From: Competibacter_A sp037045535
GTDB lineage: Bacteria > Pseudomonadota > Gammaproteobacteria > Competibacterales > Competibacteraceae
NCBI GenBank assembly: GCA_037045535.1
Contig: JBAOHI010000026.1
Location: 62,001 to 126,000 of the forward strand
DNA length: 64,000 nucleotides
Direction: 5' to 3'
In this document: positions 57,060-64,000 of the stretch, piece after piece
Position numbering within the stretch: position 1 is the stretch's first letter
Layout of the letters: each line of letters opens with the position of its first letter
The notes under the pieces: model-generated
Seen by the model: only the letters and a program-made list of their open reading frames with translations
Told to the model about the DNA's origin: nothing
Databases searched by the model: none
Position numbers and translations under genes: made by a program

Positions 57060-60000
57060 TCATCGATCAGAGAAAACCGATGGGGACACCACCACCCGAA
57101 ACCCGCTGGCGTCGTAGCGGGAGTCGGGCTCGGCGTCGAAGCGGAAGGCGCAGCGTGCGACGCTCGAATCACCGTGGAACGCGCCGCCCCGCAGCACCCG
57201 GCGGCCGGAGGCCGTTGGGTCTTCCCGCGCTTGACGCTTCGAGTCTTCCTGGGGATAGGGATAGTTGCCAAGCAGACTGCGGGTCCATTCCCAGACATTG
57301 CCGCTCGTCTCCTCGCAACCGTAAGGGCCGGCGCCGCCCGGGAAACAGCCCACCGCGCTGGTCGTATTGAGTCTGGTATCGACGTAGTTGGCGCGATTGG
57401 GGTCGGGTTTGTACCCCCAAGGATAAATCCGGCCGTCGTTGCCGCGCGCTGCTTTTTCCCACTCCGCCTCCGAGGGCAACTCGACCCCCAGGGAACCATC
57501 GGCCAGCCCTTGCCAGAATCGGCATTCGGACTCGGACAGCGGTTTTTCCGCAGCCAGTCGTTCGTGGGCGAATTTCCGCAATTGCTCGTTTAGCCAGTGG
57601 CAATACACCATCGCATCGTGCCAAGTTACGTGGACTATCGGATGGTTGGCGATCCTCTTCAAGCAATTGGGGTTTACTAGTTTGTGGCCGCTGGCTCCCA
57701 CGAAGGCGGCGAACTGCATCACCGTCACCGGCCAGCGCGCCAGATAGTAATCCGGCAGTGAAACCTGGTCGAGCGTATCCCCCATCTTGCAGGAACCGGA
57801 GGGAATTTCGATGAAGCCGAACAACGGCTCGTCGGGTAGATGCCAATGCCCGGCGTCGAAACGCGGATCGCCCAGGGCGGCCAAGTTGTCGCCGGCCAAG
57901 GCGCGTTCGGTGGCGGGCAGTCGCTCGTCGCGCATCAGCTTCACCAGCCACTGTTGGACGCGCGCCAGCTTATGCTGGTTGGCGGGGCTGACCTTGGCAA
58001 GGTTGGCGGTCTCGATCAGGGCTTGGGCGGCGATCTGGGCGCCCCAAGTGTCGGCGGGTTCGACGGCGGGATAGGCCGGTTCGCGGAAGCACAGGACGTC
58101 CACCAGTTGCCACGGGCCGGCGGCGGTGCCGCGCGCAGCTTTAGCACCTGCCAGCAGCGCCACTTCCCGCCAGCGGTTGGGTTCGGCGCGGGTCAGTTCG
58201 GCGATTCGATCCGGGTAGTCTTCGTCGGTCAGGTGACAGGCGGCGAGGTATTCCTGAAAGCTGCGGTGGGGAAAGGTGTAGACCCCGACGCCGCGTGGAT
58301 ACAGCAATCCCGCCCGGTCCCGGAGATATTCCACCAGCCGCTTGGGGTTGGCGTCGGGATTGTTGTGCAGATCGAAGAGCCGGTAGACCAAGTCTTTTTC
58401 GGCGATGTCCGCCGTGCCGGCCAGATCCGGTTGCGCGCGATGCGCCTCGAAGGCCAGCGCTTCCAGCACCGTGCGCACCTGGTCCTTGTCGGTTTTCAGG
58501 TATTCGGCCAGGCTGGGCTGGATCAACCGGTACTGGCCTTGGGCTTCGCGTTGGATCAGGCGTTGTTCCCAGCGGTTGAGCAGCAGATTGACCGTTTCGG
58601 CGTACAACGCTTCCCGCTTTTCCGGCAGGTCGCCGCTGTGCCAGGCGTGCAGGCTGGCCATCAAGGTTAGCAGCAGCGGGCGCTGGGCGAGTTCGTGCAG
58701 GGTGGGCCGGCTGAAAATCGCCCGTTTGAGCAGTTCCGCCCGTCCGGCGGCTTCCGCTTTGGGCAAGCGCCCCAGGTCGGCGGTCAGCTCATACCAGCGG
58801 GCGACGAAGCGGCGGATTTGGCCATCGGAAAAGGGGGCGAGCGTGGCTTCGGCGAAGCCTTGCAACCGCCAGCCCTGGTTCTGGTAGGCGTAGGTGCGGC
58901 TGGTGACCAGCACCCGGCAGTTGCCGAAGCTTTGCGCGAACGCTTCGACCGCCCGCTTGACCTGCTCTCGGCGTTGCTCGGCTTCGGGCACTTCGTCCAA
59001 GCCGTCCAGCAGCAGCAAGCCGCCGTGTTCGCGCAGTTCGTGCCGTAGCCAGTCCACGCATTCGGCCTGACAGGCCGCTTTCAATTCTTGGGCGATGAAG
59101 TTCCACAGGGTTTCGGCGGTCGCCACGCCGTGTGCTGGTAATCCCGTGGCGGCGAAGTCTCGTAGCACCACCGGCACCGGCAGCAGCGCGCCGTGCCGCC
59201 ACGGTTGGCGCTTTCTCCCGTCCTCGCCTTCCTCATCCGGCAAGGGCGCGGTCAGATGGTCCAGGTTAGCTTGTTCGTCCTTCAGTGCTTCACCCGCCAG
59301 ACACAGCGCGACGAAGTTGACGAAGGTGCTCTTGCCGCTGCCAGGGTCGCCTTGCAGTACCAGTCGTTGCTGTTGGCCAATCTGTTCCAAGACCGAATTG
59401 CCACCACGAGTGAGCAAAGCCGTATACACCGCGTTGAGGCGCAGTTGCGGATCGGTGTCGCGTTGCCCGGCGGCGGCCGGGTCGATGCCGGTCAGGGACA
59501 GGGTGCCGCAACGATCCATGATCCGCCGCAAATAGGCGTCGCGCAGAGCCGACGAAAACGTTGCCGGCGCGGGCGCGGAATGAACGTGAATGCCGCCGTG
59601 TACGTCTCTGCCCACCGCCACGCCGCCCGCACCGGCGGCCACGCCGCCTTCGATGGCGATTGCGCCGGAACCGGTATTCTGGATCGCTGCGGGAGGTCGT
59701 TCCATCGGCGACTCCGTCCGCTCCAGCGGGGCTCGTTGCAGAGCGTGCGCCACGAACGCGGCGGCGTTGCCTGCGGCCGACCGCTGGCGGGCGATTTTGT
59801 TGCGCTGCTTGTGGCCGTCGGCCCAGTCGCAGATGGCCTTGACCACGATCCAGTCCACCTTGGCGTCCTGGCAGGCGACGTACAGGCCCGCCCCCTCCAT
59901 CTCGCCACCGAGGGCTTCCGGCGCCAACCGCTGGAGTTGCTCCCGGTAGTCGCGGTTGTCCACCAGCTTCTCACCGGACAGCATCAGACCGAACTCGACT

Positions 60001-60470
60001 TTGGCTTTAGACTCGTCCCGATCCAAATCGGCCTGGCGGAAATAATCGATCAGCCGTGGTGATGCATGGGGCTTGTCGCCGCGCAAAATGATTTCGTCTT
60101 TGCCGATCCGCTGCAAGTCGTAGAGCTGAAGCTGTTGCGAGATCAGGATATCGCCGATCCGTTGCTTCTTCTCGTCCATGCCGAAGGCGATGCCCACCAG
60201 GAGCACCGCGCCAGGATGTAGCGCGGCGATGCCTTTTTGCACGGCCTGCTGCGAGCCGCCCAAGCCGGCCGCGCCCATTTCGGTCAGCGCCAGAAACACC
60301 CGCGTTCCGCCTATCTCGCCGAGGTTGCGATAGGTGCGGCGGTTCTCGGTCACGATGCGGGCGGGCCGACCGGTCAACTCAGCGAAGGCGTCGAGGACCG
60401 CCTTGCTCTCGACTTTGGTGGCGGTGACGATCAGGACATCGGCGAACGGGATATTGGCTTGTGGGACCAT
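57060..60470 (-). CDS. PNP-nucleosidase/NACHT/FGE protein (NLR-like)
   Basis: 1136 aa. Residues 10-245: nucleoside phosphorylase/MTAN-type domain (DVLIVTATKVESKAVLDAF, LLVGIAFGMDE, GGEMEGAGLYVAC with the substrate-binding Glu, VVKAICDWADGH with the catalytic Asp). Residues 265-297: shared motif NTGSGAIAIEGGVAAGAGGV + AVGRDVHGG. NACHT follows: Walker A GDPGSGKS (374-381), Walker B LLLLDGLDEV, LVTSRTYAYQ. The C-terminal FGE-sulfatase domain starts at about residue 890 (YLARWPVTVMQFAAF, LPSEAEWEKAARGNDGRIYP, GNVWEWTRSL). PNP-type N-terminal domains act as nucleotide- or nucleoside-depleting effectors in defence NLRs. Confidence 0.9.
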   Translation of the reverse strand: MVPQANIPFADVLIVTATKVESKAVLDAFAELTGRPARIVTENRRTYRNLGEIGGTRVFLALTEMGAAGLGGSQQAVQKGIAALHPGAVLLVGIAFGMDEKKQRIGDILISQQLQLYDLQRIGKDEIILRGDKPHASPRLIDYFRQADLDRDESKAKVEFGLMLSGEKLVDNRDYREQLQRLAPEALGGEMEGAGLYVACQDAKVDWIVVKAICDWADGHKQRNKIARQRSAAGNAAAFVAHALQRAPLERTESPMERPPAAIQNTGSGAIAIEGGVAAGAGGVAVGRDVHGGIHVHSAPAPATFSSALRDAYLRRIMDRCGTLSLTGIDPAAAGQRDTDPQLRLNAVYTALLTRGGNSVLEQIGQQQRLVLQGDPGSGKSTFVNFVALCLAGEALKDEQANLDHLTAPLPDEEGEDGRKRQPWRHGALLPVPVVLRDFAATGLPAHGVATAETLWNFIAQELKAACQAECVDWLRHELREHGGLLLLDGLDEVPEAEQRREQVKRAVEAFAQSFGNCRVLVTSRTYAYQNQGWRLQGFAEATLAPFSDGQIRRFVARWYELTADLGRLPKAEAAGRAELLKRAIFSRPTLHELAQRPLLLTLMASLHAWHSGDLPEKREALYAETVNLLLNRWEQRLIQREAQGQYRLIQPSLAEYLKTDKDQVRTVLEALAFEAHRAQPDLAGTADIAEKDLVYRLFDLHNNPDANPKRLVEYLRDRAGLLYPRGVGVYTFPHRSFQEYLAACHLTDEDYPDRIAELTRAEPNRWREVALLAGAKAARGTAAGPWQLVDVLCFREPAYPAVEPADTWGAQIAAQALIETANLAKVSPANQHKLARVQQWLVKLMRDERLPATERALAGDNLAALGDPRFDAGHWHLPDEPLFGFIEIPSGSCKMGDTLDQVSLPDYYLARWPVTVMQFAAFVGASGHKLVNPNCLKRIANHPIVHVTWHDAMVYCHWLNEQLRKFAHERLAAEKPLSESECRFWQGLADGSLGVELPSEAEWEKAARGNDGRIYPWGYKPDPNRANYVDTRLNTTSAVGCFPGGAGPYGCEETSGNVWEWTRSLLGNYPYPQEDSKRQAREDPTASGRRVLRGGAFHGDSSVARCAFRFDAEPDSRYDASGFRVVVSPSVFSDR
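57101..57173 (-). repeat. Hypervariable segment of the PNP-NACHT-FGE gene (candidate DGR variable repeat)
   Basis: Counterpart of 53066-53137. The two genes share identical sequence up to the codon before this segment and again at TTTCGGGTGGTGGT after it. Between these, most codons differ, often at both first and second positions (for example GAC/TTC, CTC/GCC, TAC/GCC). A few third-position differences mean ordinary divergence contributes too. Confidence 0.5.
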
Positions 60471-60530
60471 CGCGGTGCATCTCCCTATTGCGTTGTTGTC
60501 TTTTTAGTTTTCCACAACTTTACGCTGAGA
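60471..60530 (-). promoter_or_regulatory. Leader of the PNP-NACHT-FGE gene, repeated at 63048-63106
   Basis: On the minus strand, AAGTTGTGGAAAACTAAAAA then GACAACAACGCAATAGGGAG precede the ATG by a few bases; AGGGAG is the ribosome-binding site. A copy with about ten changes lies at 63048-63106, directly before another ATG. Such conservation of a non-coding leader suggests a shared control element or a duplicated gene start. Confidence 0.5.
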
Positions 60531-60689
60531 TGAAGACTGTGTTGCACCGCACTACTTTGCTGGAGTCACGTTGCTCGATGGCGGGCGGGTCTGGCGCAAT
60601 CTCCGGGCTGTGGGCGATGAGCCAGGTGGCGGATTCCAACCCGGTACACGCGGCTTGCTTGACGGTGCATTCGCTACAACTTTGGCTGC

Positions 60690-61313
60690 TCACACTACCG
60701 ATTCACTGAGGACACTCCAGAACACCTGGAAGCTCTTGGACTCGCTGCGCGAGGGCTCCATGTGCGTACCGATAGCGTGCGCTGCTTCCAGCTTGGCGAG
60801 CCCGCCCTTGAAGTAGCCGTACTTCTGCATGACGCGCTCGAATGCTTCCCAGGTGCCGCCGGCGACGGTGTCGGGATTGCGGAAGCCCTGCCGATTCGGG
60901 ATGCTAGCCGGTGCGCGTGGATACGCTGCTCGTACAGCGGCCCAGTCACCGAAGTACCAGGCTTCAAGTTCTTCAATGGCGATGCGATTAACAACCTGCC
61001 ACTGCGCAGCGTCGACGTGGGTTGGCGTGCGCAAGCTGGCTCGCGTGGCGATGTCTTCGAGCCGTTGCTTGAGTTCTCGACAATCATCGTCGTCACGGTC
61101 GACGACGACCACGATGCGCCAATCATCCGGCAACCAAACGGCATAGCCGCGCAGCCGCGCCTCCAACTTGCTCAGGAGGTCGCTCTTGCCCTGGAATGGA
61201 TGCACTTCGAAGGTTCGGTCCAGGGGCAGCCGCCGCGGCAACAAGGCGCGCAGAAACGCTTCCATCGAAGGCTCCTCGACCAGCACGACCAGATGAGCGG
61301 CGGTCACGCTCAA
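60690..61313 (-). CDS. DUF4276-family protein, partner of an AAA ATPase
   Basis: 207 aa. The N-terminal LVVLVEEPSMEAFLRALLPR and WRIVVVVDRDDDDCRELKQR give the E...DxD pattern of TOPRIM-like DUF4276 proteins. AIEELEAWYFGDWAAVRAAY is the conserved EAW block. Proteins of this type pair with AAA_21/OLD-like ATPases in many bacterial islands and are thought to be the nuclease or effector half. Its start overlaps the ATPase stop by 4 bp. Confidence 0.82.
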   Translation of the reverse strand: MSVTAAHLVVLVEEPSMEAFLRALLPRRLPLDRTFEVHPFQGKSDLLSKLEARLRGYAVWLPDDWRIVVVVDRDDDDCRELKQRLEDIATRASLRTPTHVDAAQWQVVNRIAIEELEAWYFGDWAAVRAAYPRAPASIPNRQGFRNPDTVAGGTWEAFERVMQKYGYFKGGLAKLEAAHAIGTHMEPSRSESKSFQVFWSVLSESVV

Positions 61314-62566
61314 CGCCTCGTTTGTAGGCGGGTGGGTGCTCCCTGATTAACCAGCGGGTCGCCCACGCCCAGTTGTCCTTCCATCCAGAGGTCCCCAAGC
61401 AATGCGCCATGCTCGACAAAGGCGCGCACCCCGGTCAGGTCGCTGGCGCGGTCCGTCCGTGTGTAACCCTGCTCGTCTCGCCACAGAACCCGCACTTCCT
61501 CGGGTCGCAGGGTGTTGAGGAAGAACGGTGAATGCGTCGTAACCAGGAACTGGGTACGGTCGGTGGCAGCGCGGCATTCTTCGGCCAGTTCGGGCAACAA
61601 GCGCGGATGCAGGAAATTTTCGGGTTCCTCAATACCGATAAACGGCGGCGGCGCCGGATCGTACAGCAGCACCAGATACGCCAACATTTTCAAGGTGCCG
61701 TCTGATGCAAAGCGCGCCAACACCGGTTGGCTAAACGGCGCGTCCTTGATCTGGAGCAACAGCCTGCCGTCGGGCATGGTCTCCGCCAGCACCCGTTCGA
61801 TGCGCGGCACCCGGCGACGCAAAATCTCGAAGATGTGCGCGAGGCGATCACCGTGTTGCTCGGCCAGGTATTGGATGACATTGGCCAGGTTGTCGCCGGT
61901 CTTGGTCAGCCGTTCCTGAGGTCCGGCTTCAGGCTGGCCACGGGCGCTGTCGGCCGACAGGTACGAGACGTACCAGCCGGTGATGAAATCGCGCAAGGCC
62001 GCCACGCGGGGATGTTCGGCGAACTGACCAAGGGCGTTGACCGCCAGCAAATCGGCCGATTTCAGTGGAATCTCGATACGCTTGTCCTGCTCGTCCGGCT
62101 TCTCACCGCTGGCAGCCCGGCCGCGACCCTCCCGGTAGTCCAGAAAGCGAAAGGGTTTACCGCTCGAACCCCGACGCCACTGTAGCCATTCCTCAACGAC
62201 CATGGGTGCACTGCCACGCTCATCCACAGCCAAGTGATAGGTGATAAGCGGGTATCCAGGCTCACGGTACTTGATTTCGATGACCATCGGCCCATCGCCG
62301 CCGCGCGTCTTCAGCTCCTTGGCCCGACCGCGCTTGTCCCAGGCGCGGCGCAAACCCAGTTCGAAACAGTCGGCCAGAAACGCGAACACATCAAATACCG
62401 TGGATTTGCCGCTGCCGTTGGGTCCGAGCAACACCGTGAGTGGCGTCAGATCCTTGAACTCCATCTCGCACAGTGCCCGGAAGTTCCGCACCTTGAGATA
62501 TTCGATACGCGCAAGGGCTTGCGGTTGGCCTTTTAATTTCTTCATAATGTGGTCTTGGTGAAGCAT
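61310..62566 (-). CDS. AAA family ATPase (AAA_21/OLD-like)
   Basis: 418 aa; an internal ATG at 62545 is an alternative start. SMC/ABC-type fold: VRNFRALCEMEFKDLTPLTV, Walker A GPNGSGKS (48-55), signature region ARFASDGTLKMLAYLVLLYD, Walker B IEEPENFLHPRLLPEL, and H-loop VTTHSPFFLNTL. With the coupled DUF4276 gene it forms a two-gene ATPase/TOPRIM-like module comparable in logic to OLD/PARIS-type defence systems, though not the same families. Confidence 0.88.
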   Translation of the reverse strand: MLHQDHIMKKLKGQPQALARIEYLKVRNFRALCEMEFKDLTPLTVLLGPNGSGKSTVFDVFAFLADCFELGLRRAWDKRGRAKELKTRGGDGPMVIEIKYREPGYPLITYHLAVDERGSAPMVVEEWLQWRRGSSGKPFRFLDYREGRGRAASGEKPDEQDKRIEIPLKSADLLAVNALGQFAEHPRVAALRDFITGWYVSYLSADSARGQPEAGPQERLTKTGDNLANVIQYLAEQHGDRLAHIFEILRRRVPRIERVLAETMPDGRLLLQIKDAPFSQPVLARFASDGTLKMLAYLVLLYDPAPPPFIGIEEPENFLHPRLLPELAEECRAATDRTQFLVTTHSPFFLNTLRPEEVRVLWRDEQGYTRTDRASDLTGVRAFVEHGALLGDLWMEGQLGVGDPLVNQGAPTRLQTRR

Positions 62567-62841
62567 TCGGTATCTCTCGCCTGCAATTTGTCAAAAATGA
62601 GTTTGGGCAAGCGAGTGTCGCGCAGGGTGACGAAGGTGCAAAATTTTTTGTTTAGCTGCAACGATGCGGTCGTGTCAAGACCGACAGATCTTGGTAAAGG
62701 AAGCTACTGTCGCGCCTGGACCCGGCAACACGACCGTAAACAGAGTGAATGACCTCAGTCTGTTCGGGTGTGATGCCAAGCAGAGACGTGCAAGGCCGAG
62801 AAGCACAGGGGGCTGTGGGACAACAGTACGCCGGTACCTTG

Positions 62842-63051
62842 TTACGCACCACGGTCAGCGTGGTAGAGCTTGAAGCCTACCACCCGCGCCCATGTGTACT
62901 CAGCCTCTGATATCGCAACCACGTCGCCGATTTCGACCTCACTATCGTAGTGTACTGTGAGAAGCACCCCATCGCTGGTATCTTGATCGTCAACGAAACC
63001 ACCGTGGATTTGGGATCGTCGAGACGGTACTCATCCGGTGGGTGAAACCAT
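62842..63051 (-). pseudogene. Small gene with an in-frame TGA after six codons
   Basis: Behind a copy of the 60.5-kb leader an ATG (63051) starts MVSPTG followed by TGA, and the same frame then encodes GGFVDDQDTSDGVLLTVHYD and VEIGDVVAISEAEYTWARVV, ending at 62842. The downstream part has a clean beta-rich protein character and no other in-frame ATG. It is probably a decayed ~69-aa gene, or the real start is non-standard. Function unknown. Confidence 0.4.
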
Positions 63052-63145
63052 CGCGTTGTGTTTCCCTACTGCATTGTTGTCCTCTTGGTTTTTCACAACT
63101 TCCACAGTATTGTCACATCATCGGGCAGAGATGGATGTTTATGAG

Positions 63146-63997
63146 TTAGCCATTCACTGTTTCCTCCCGCTCCACGTCGGGATGAATTTCACGCACATCA
63201 AGGTAAAAAACCGAGAAATCCAAGGCAGTTAACTCCTCCAGTCGGTCCACTGCCACGAGGGGCAACACGGCGCGTCGACGAGGACGCGCAACCGGCGGCG
63301 GTTCGGGTGTAGGGATAGCGTCCGGCACGGTGTCCGGCGCGGACGCCGAAGGCGCGGCGCTCAAGGCAACGGCCGTCCGTTGGCGCGTCGCCGATGGTTC
63401 GCCCGGCTGTGCAAGAAAGCCCGCATCGTCGAAATCCCGCTCGTCCGTTTCGATTTGCGAAGCCTCCACGCCAGCCGGTGGATCGCGTCGCGTCTGGTCG
63501 GCGATGATCGCCTCCACGGCCGCCTCGATTTCTGCGGAAGACGCAGCGGGCGCAGGGGATTCAGTGGTCGGCGTACCGACGGCAGGTGCGGGATCGCCGG
63601 CGGCGGTCGGTTCCTCCTGCACGGCTTCCTTGACCGCTGCCGGCTCAACCGGCTGCGCCGCTCCGGCGGCGGTGGCGTGGCCCGCGAAGGCCCGGAACTG
63701 AGCGGCAAACGCGGCATCCAGTTCGGCGTGCCACTGCAAATAGCCATCGATCAGGCGGTGGGCAAAGGTCTGTTCTGTCCCAGTGGTAGCGCCTTCCGAC
63801 GTCGCCTCTGCAGTTTGCTCCCACTCGGCCAGCAGGGCTGGCAGGGCCAGCCCTTGCCACGGTTCCAAGGGGGTCGCCACGATGCTTGCAACCGCCGCGC
63901 GCACGCTCTCCGGCGTCAGGGCTGCTGGCGGGTTCGACGCGTCGGTGGCACCCAGGGCGATGAAGCGATTGATGCGATACGCAGCGGCCCGGAACAC
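63146..63997 (-). CDS. Unknown protein with a Pro/Ala-rich middle, possibly incomplete at its 5' end
   Basis: 283 aa to the window edge; the true start may lie beyond it. The first ~110 residues are helical (FRAAAYRINRFIALGATDAS, WQGLALPALLAEWEQTAEAT). The middle is low-complexity Ala/Pro/Glu, and the end has RRRAVLPLVAVDRLEELTAL and DFSVFYLDVREI. No family recognised. The composition suggests a flexible scaffold protein. Confidence 0.45.
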   Translation of the reverse strand: MFRAAAYRINRFIALGATDASNPPAALTPESVRAAVASIVATPLEPWQGLALPALLAEWEQTAEATSEGATTGTEQTFAHRLIDGYLQWHAELDAAFAAQFRAFAGHATAAGAAQPVEPAAVKEAVQEEPTAAGDPAPAVGTPTTESPAPAASSAEIEAAVEAIIADQTRRDPPAGVEASQIETDERDFDDAGFLAQPGEPSATRQRTAVALSAAPSASAPDTVPDAIPTPEPPPVARPRRRAVLPLVAVDRLEELTALDFSVFYLDVREIHPDVEREETVNG

Positions 63998-64000
63998 CCC

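Noticed and set aside
53066..57173. Calling the NACHT-FGE hypervariable ends targets of the DGR at 46-48 kb
   Set aside because: Their flanking sequences do not match TR 47244-47373; only the protein fold is shared.
60571..60816. Short plus-strand frames between the PNP-NACHT and DUF4276 genes
   Set aside because: No start signal or recognisable family, and they overlap the 3' end of DUF4276.

Overview
The window is high-GC proteobacterial DNA. Gene families and codon use fit a gammaproteobacterium of the Competibacter/Thiotrichales type, but this is an inference and no rRNA or marker gene is present. It is an accessory region with very few housekeeping genes: an L,D-transpeptidase, a small membrane protein and an FdhF/YdeP-like molybdopterin oxidoreductase. 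The rest is mobile elements, toxin-antitoxin modules and conflict (defence-type) genes.

Layout. 1-15 kb is an insertion-sequence graveyard. It holds an ISAs1-type MITE, an IS6-type remnant, an IS50-like element split by another IS4-family element, a truncated IS3, an ISAs1-like element, an IS66 set whose tnpC is split by an IS4-family element, and an IS1182 element carrying an IS630 that itself carries an IS982. Target duplications let most of the nesting be reconstructed. 14.8-18.3 kb holds ordinary genes. 19.2-23.0 kb is a Tn3-family transposon with a tyrosine recombinase and a candidate recombination core site. 23.1-24.3 kb is a TumE/TumA-type toxin-antitoxin pair plus an unknown gene.

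24.3-35.4 kb: a three-gene minus-strand operon (sigma-factor-like protein, unknown 388-aa protein, CHAT-protease-like protein) lies next to an orphan 36-bp CRISPR array. The CHAT gene is broken by a second copy of the IS4-family element seen at 8.5 kb, and that copy carries a serine-recombinase element. The CRISPR array is cut inside a repeat by an IS5-group element, whose other side joins the C-terminal half of a second, classical CHAT gene. 35.4-39.5 kb holds two genes built from a repeated double helix-turn-helix unit, an unknown divergent gene and a decayed antitoxin/PIN-toxin pair.

39.6-48.5 kb is the centrepiece. One translationally coupled operon runs: calcineurin-like phosphoesterase, MoxR-type AAA+ ATPase, large SAV_2336/FGE-sulfatase-like protein, HRDC accessory protein, reverse transcriptase, template repeat, second FGE-sulfatase-like protein. 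It is a diversity-generating retroelement (DGR). The 130-bp template repeat differs from its two variable repeats at 11 and 15 sites, and every one is an adenine in the template.

48.5-64 kb: a ProQ/FinO gene, a truncated strawberry-notch-like helicase, then a minus-strand NLR-like cluster. The cluster has a PNP-nucleosidase-NACHT-FGE protein, a MazEF-like pair, a small helical protein coupled to a second NACHT-FGE protein, and an AAA ATPase/DUF4276 pair. The phosphoesterase of the DGR operon, both NACHT proteins and the small helical protein share one Gly/Ala/Val-rich motif. I infer that the DGR operon and the NLR cluster are one functional island in which diversified or hypervariable FGE (C-type-lectin-fold) domains sense, STAND/MoxR ATPases switch, and phosphoesterase, nucleosidase or helical effectors act.
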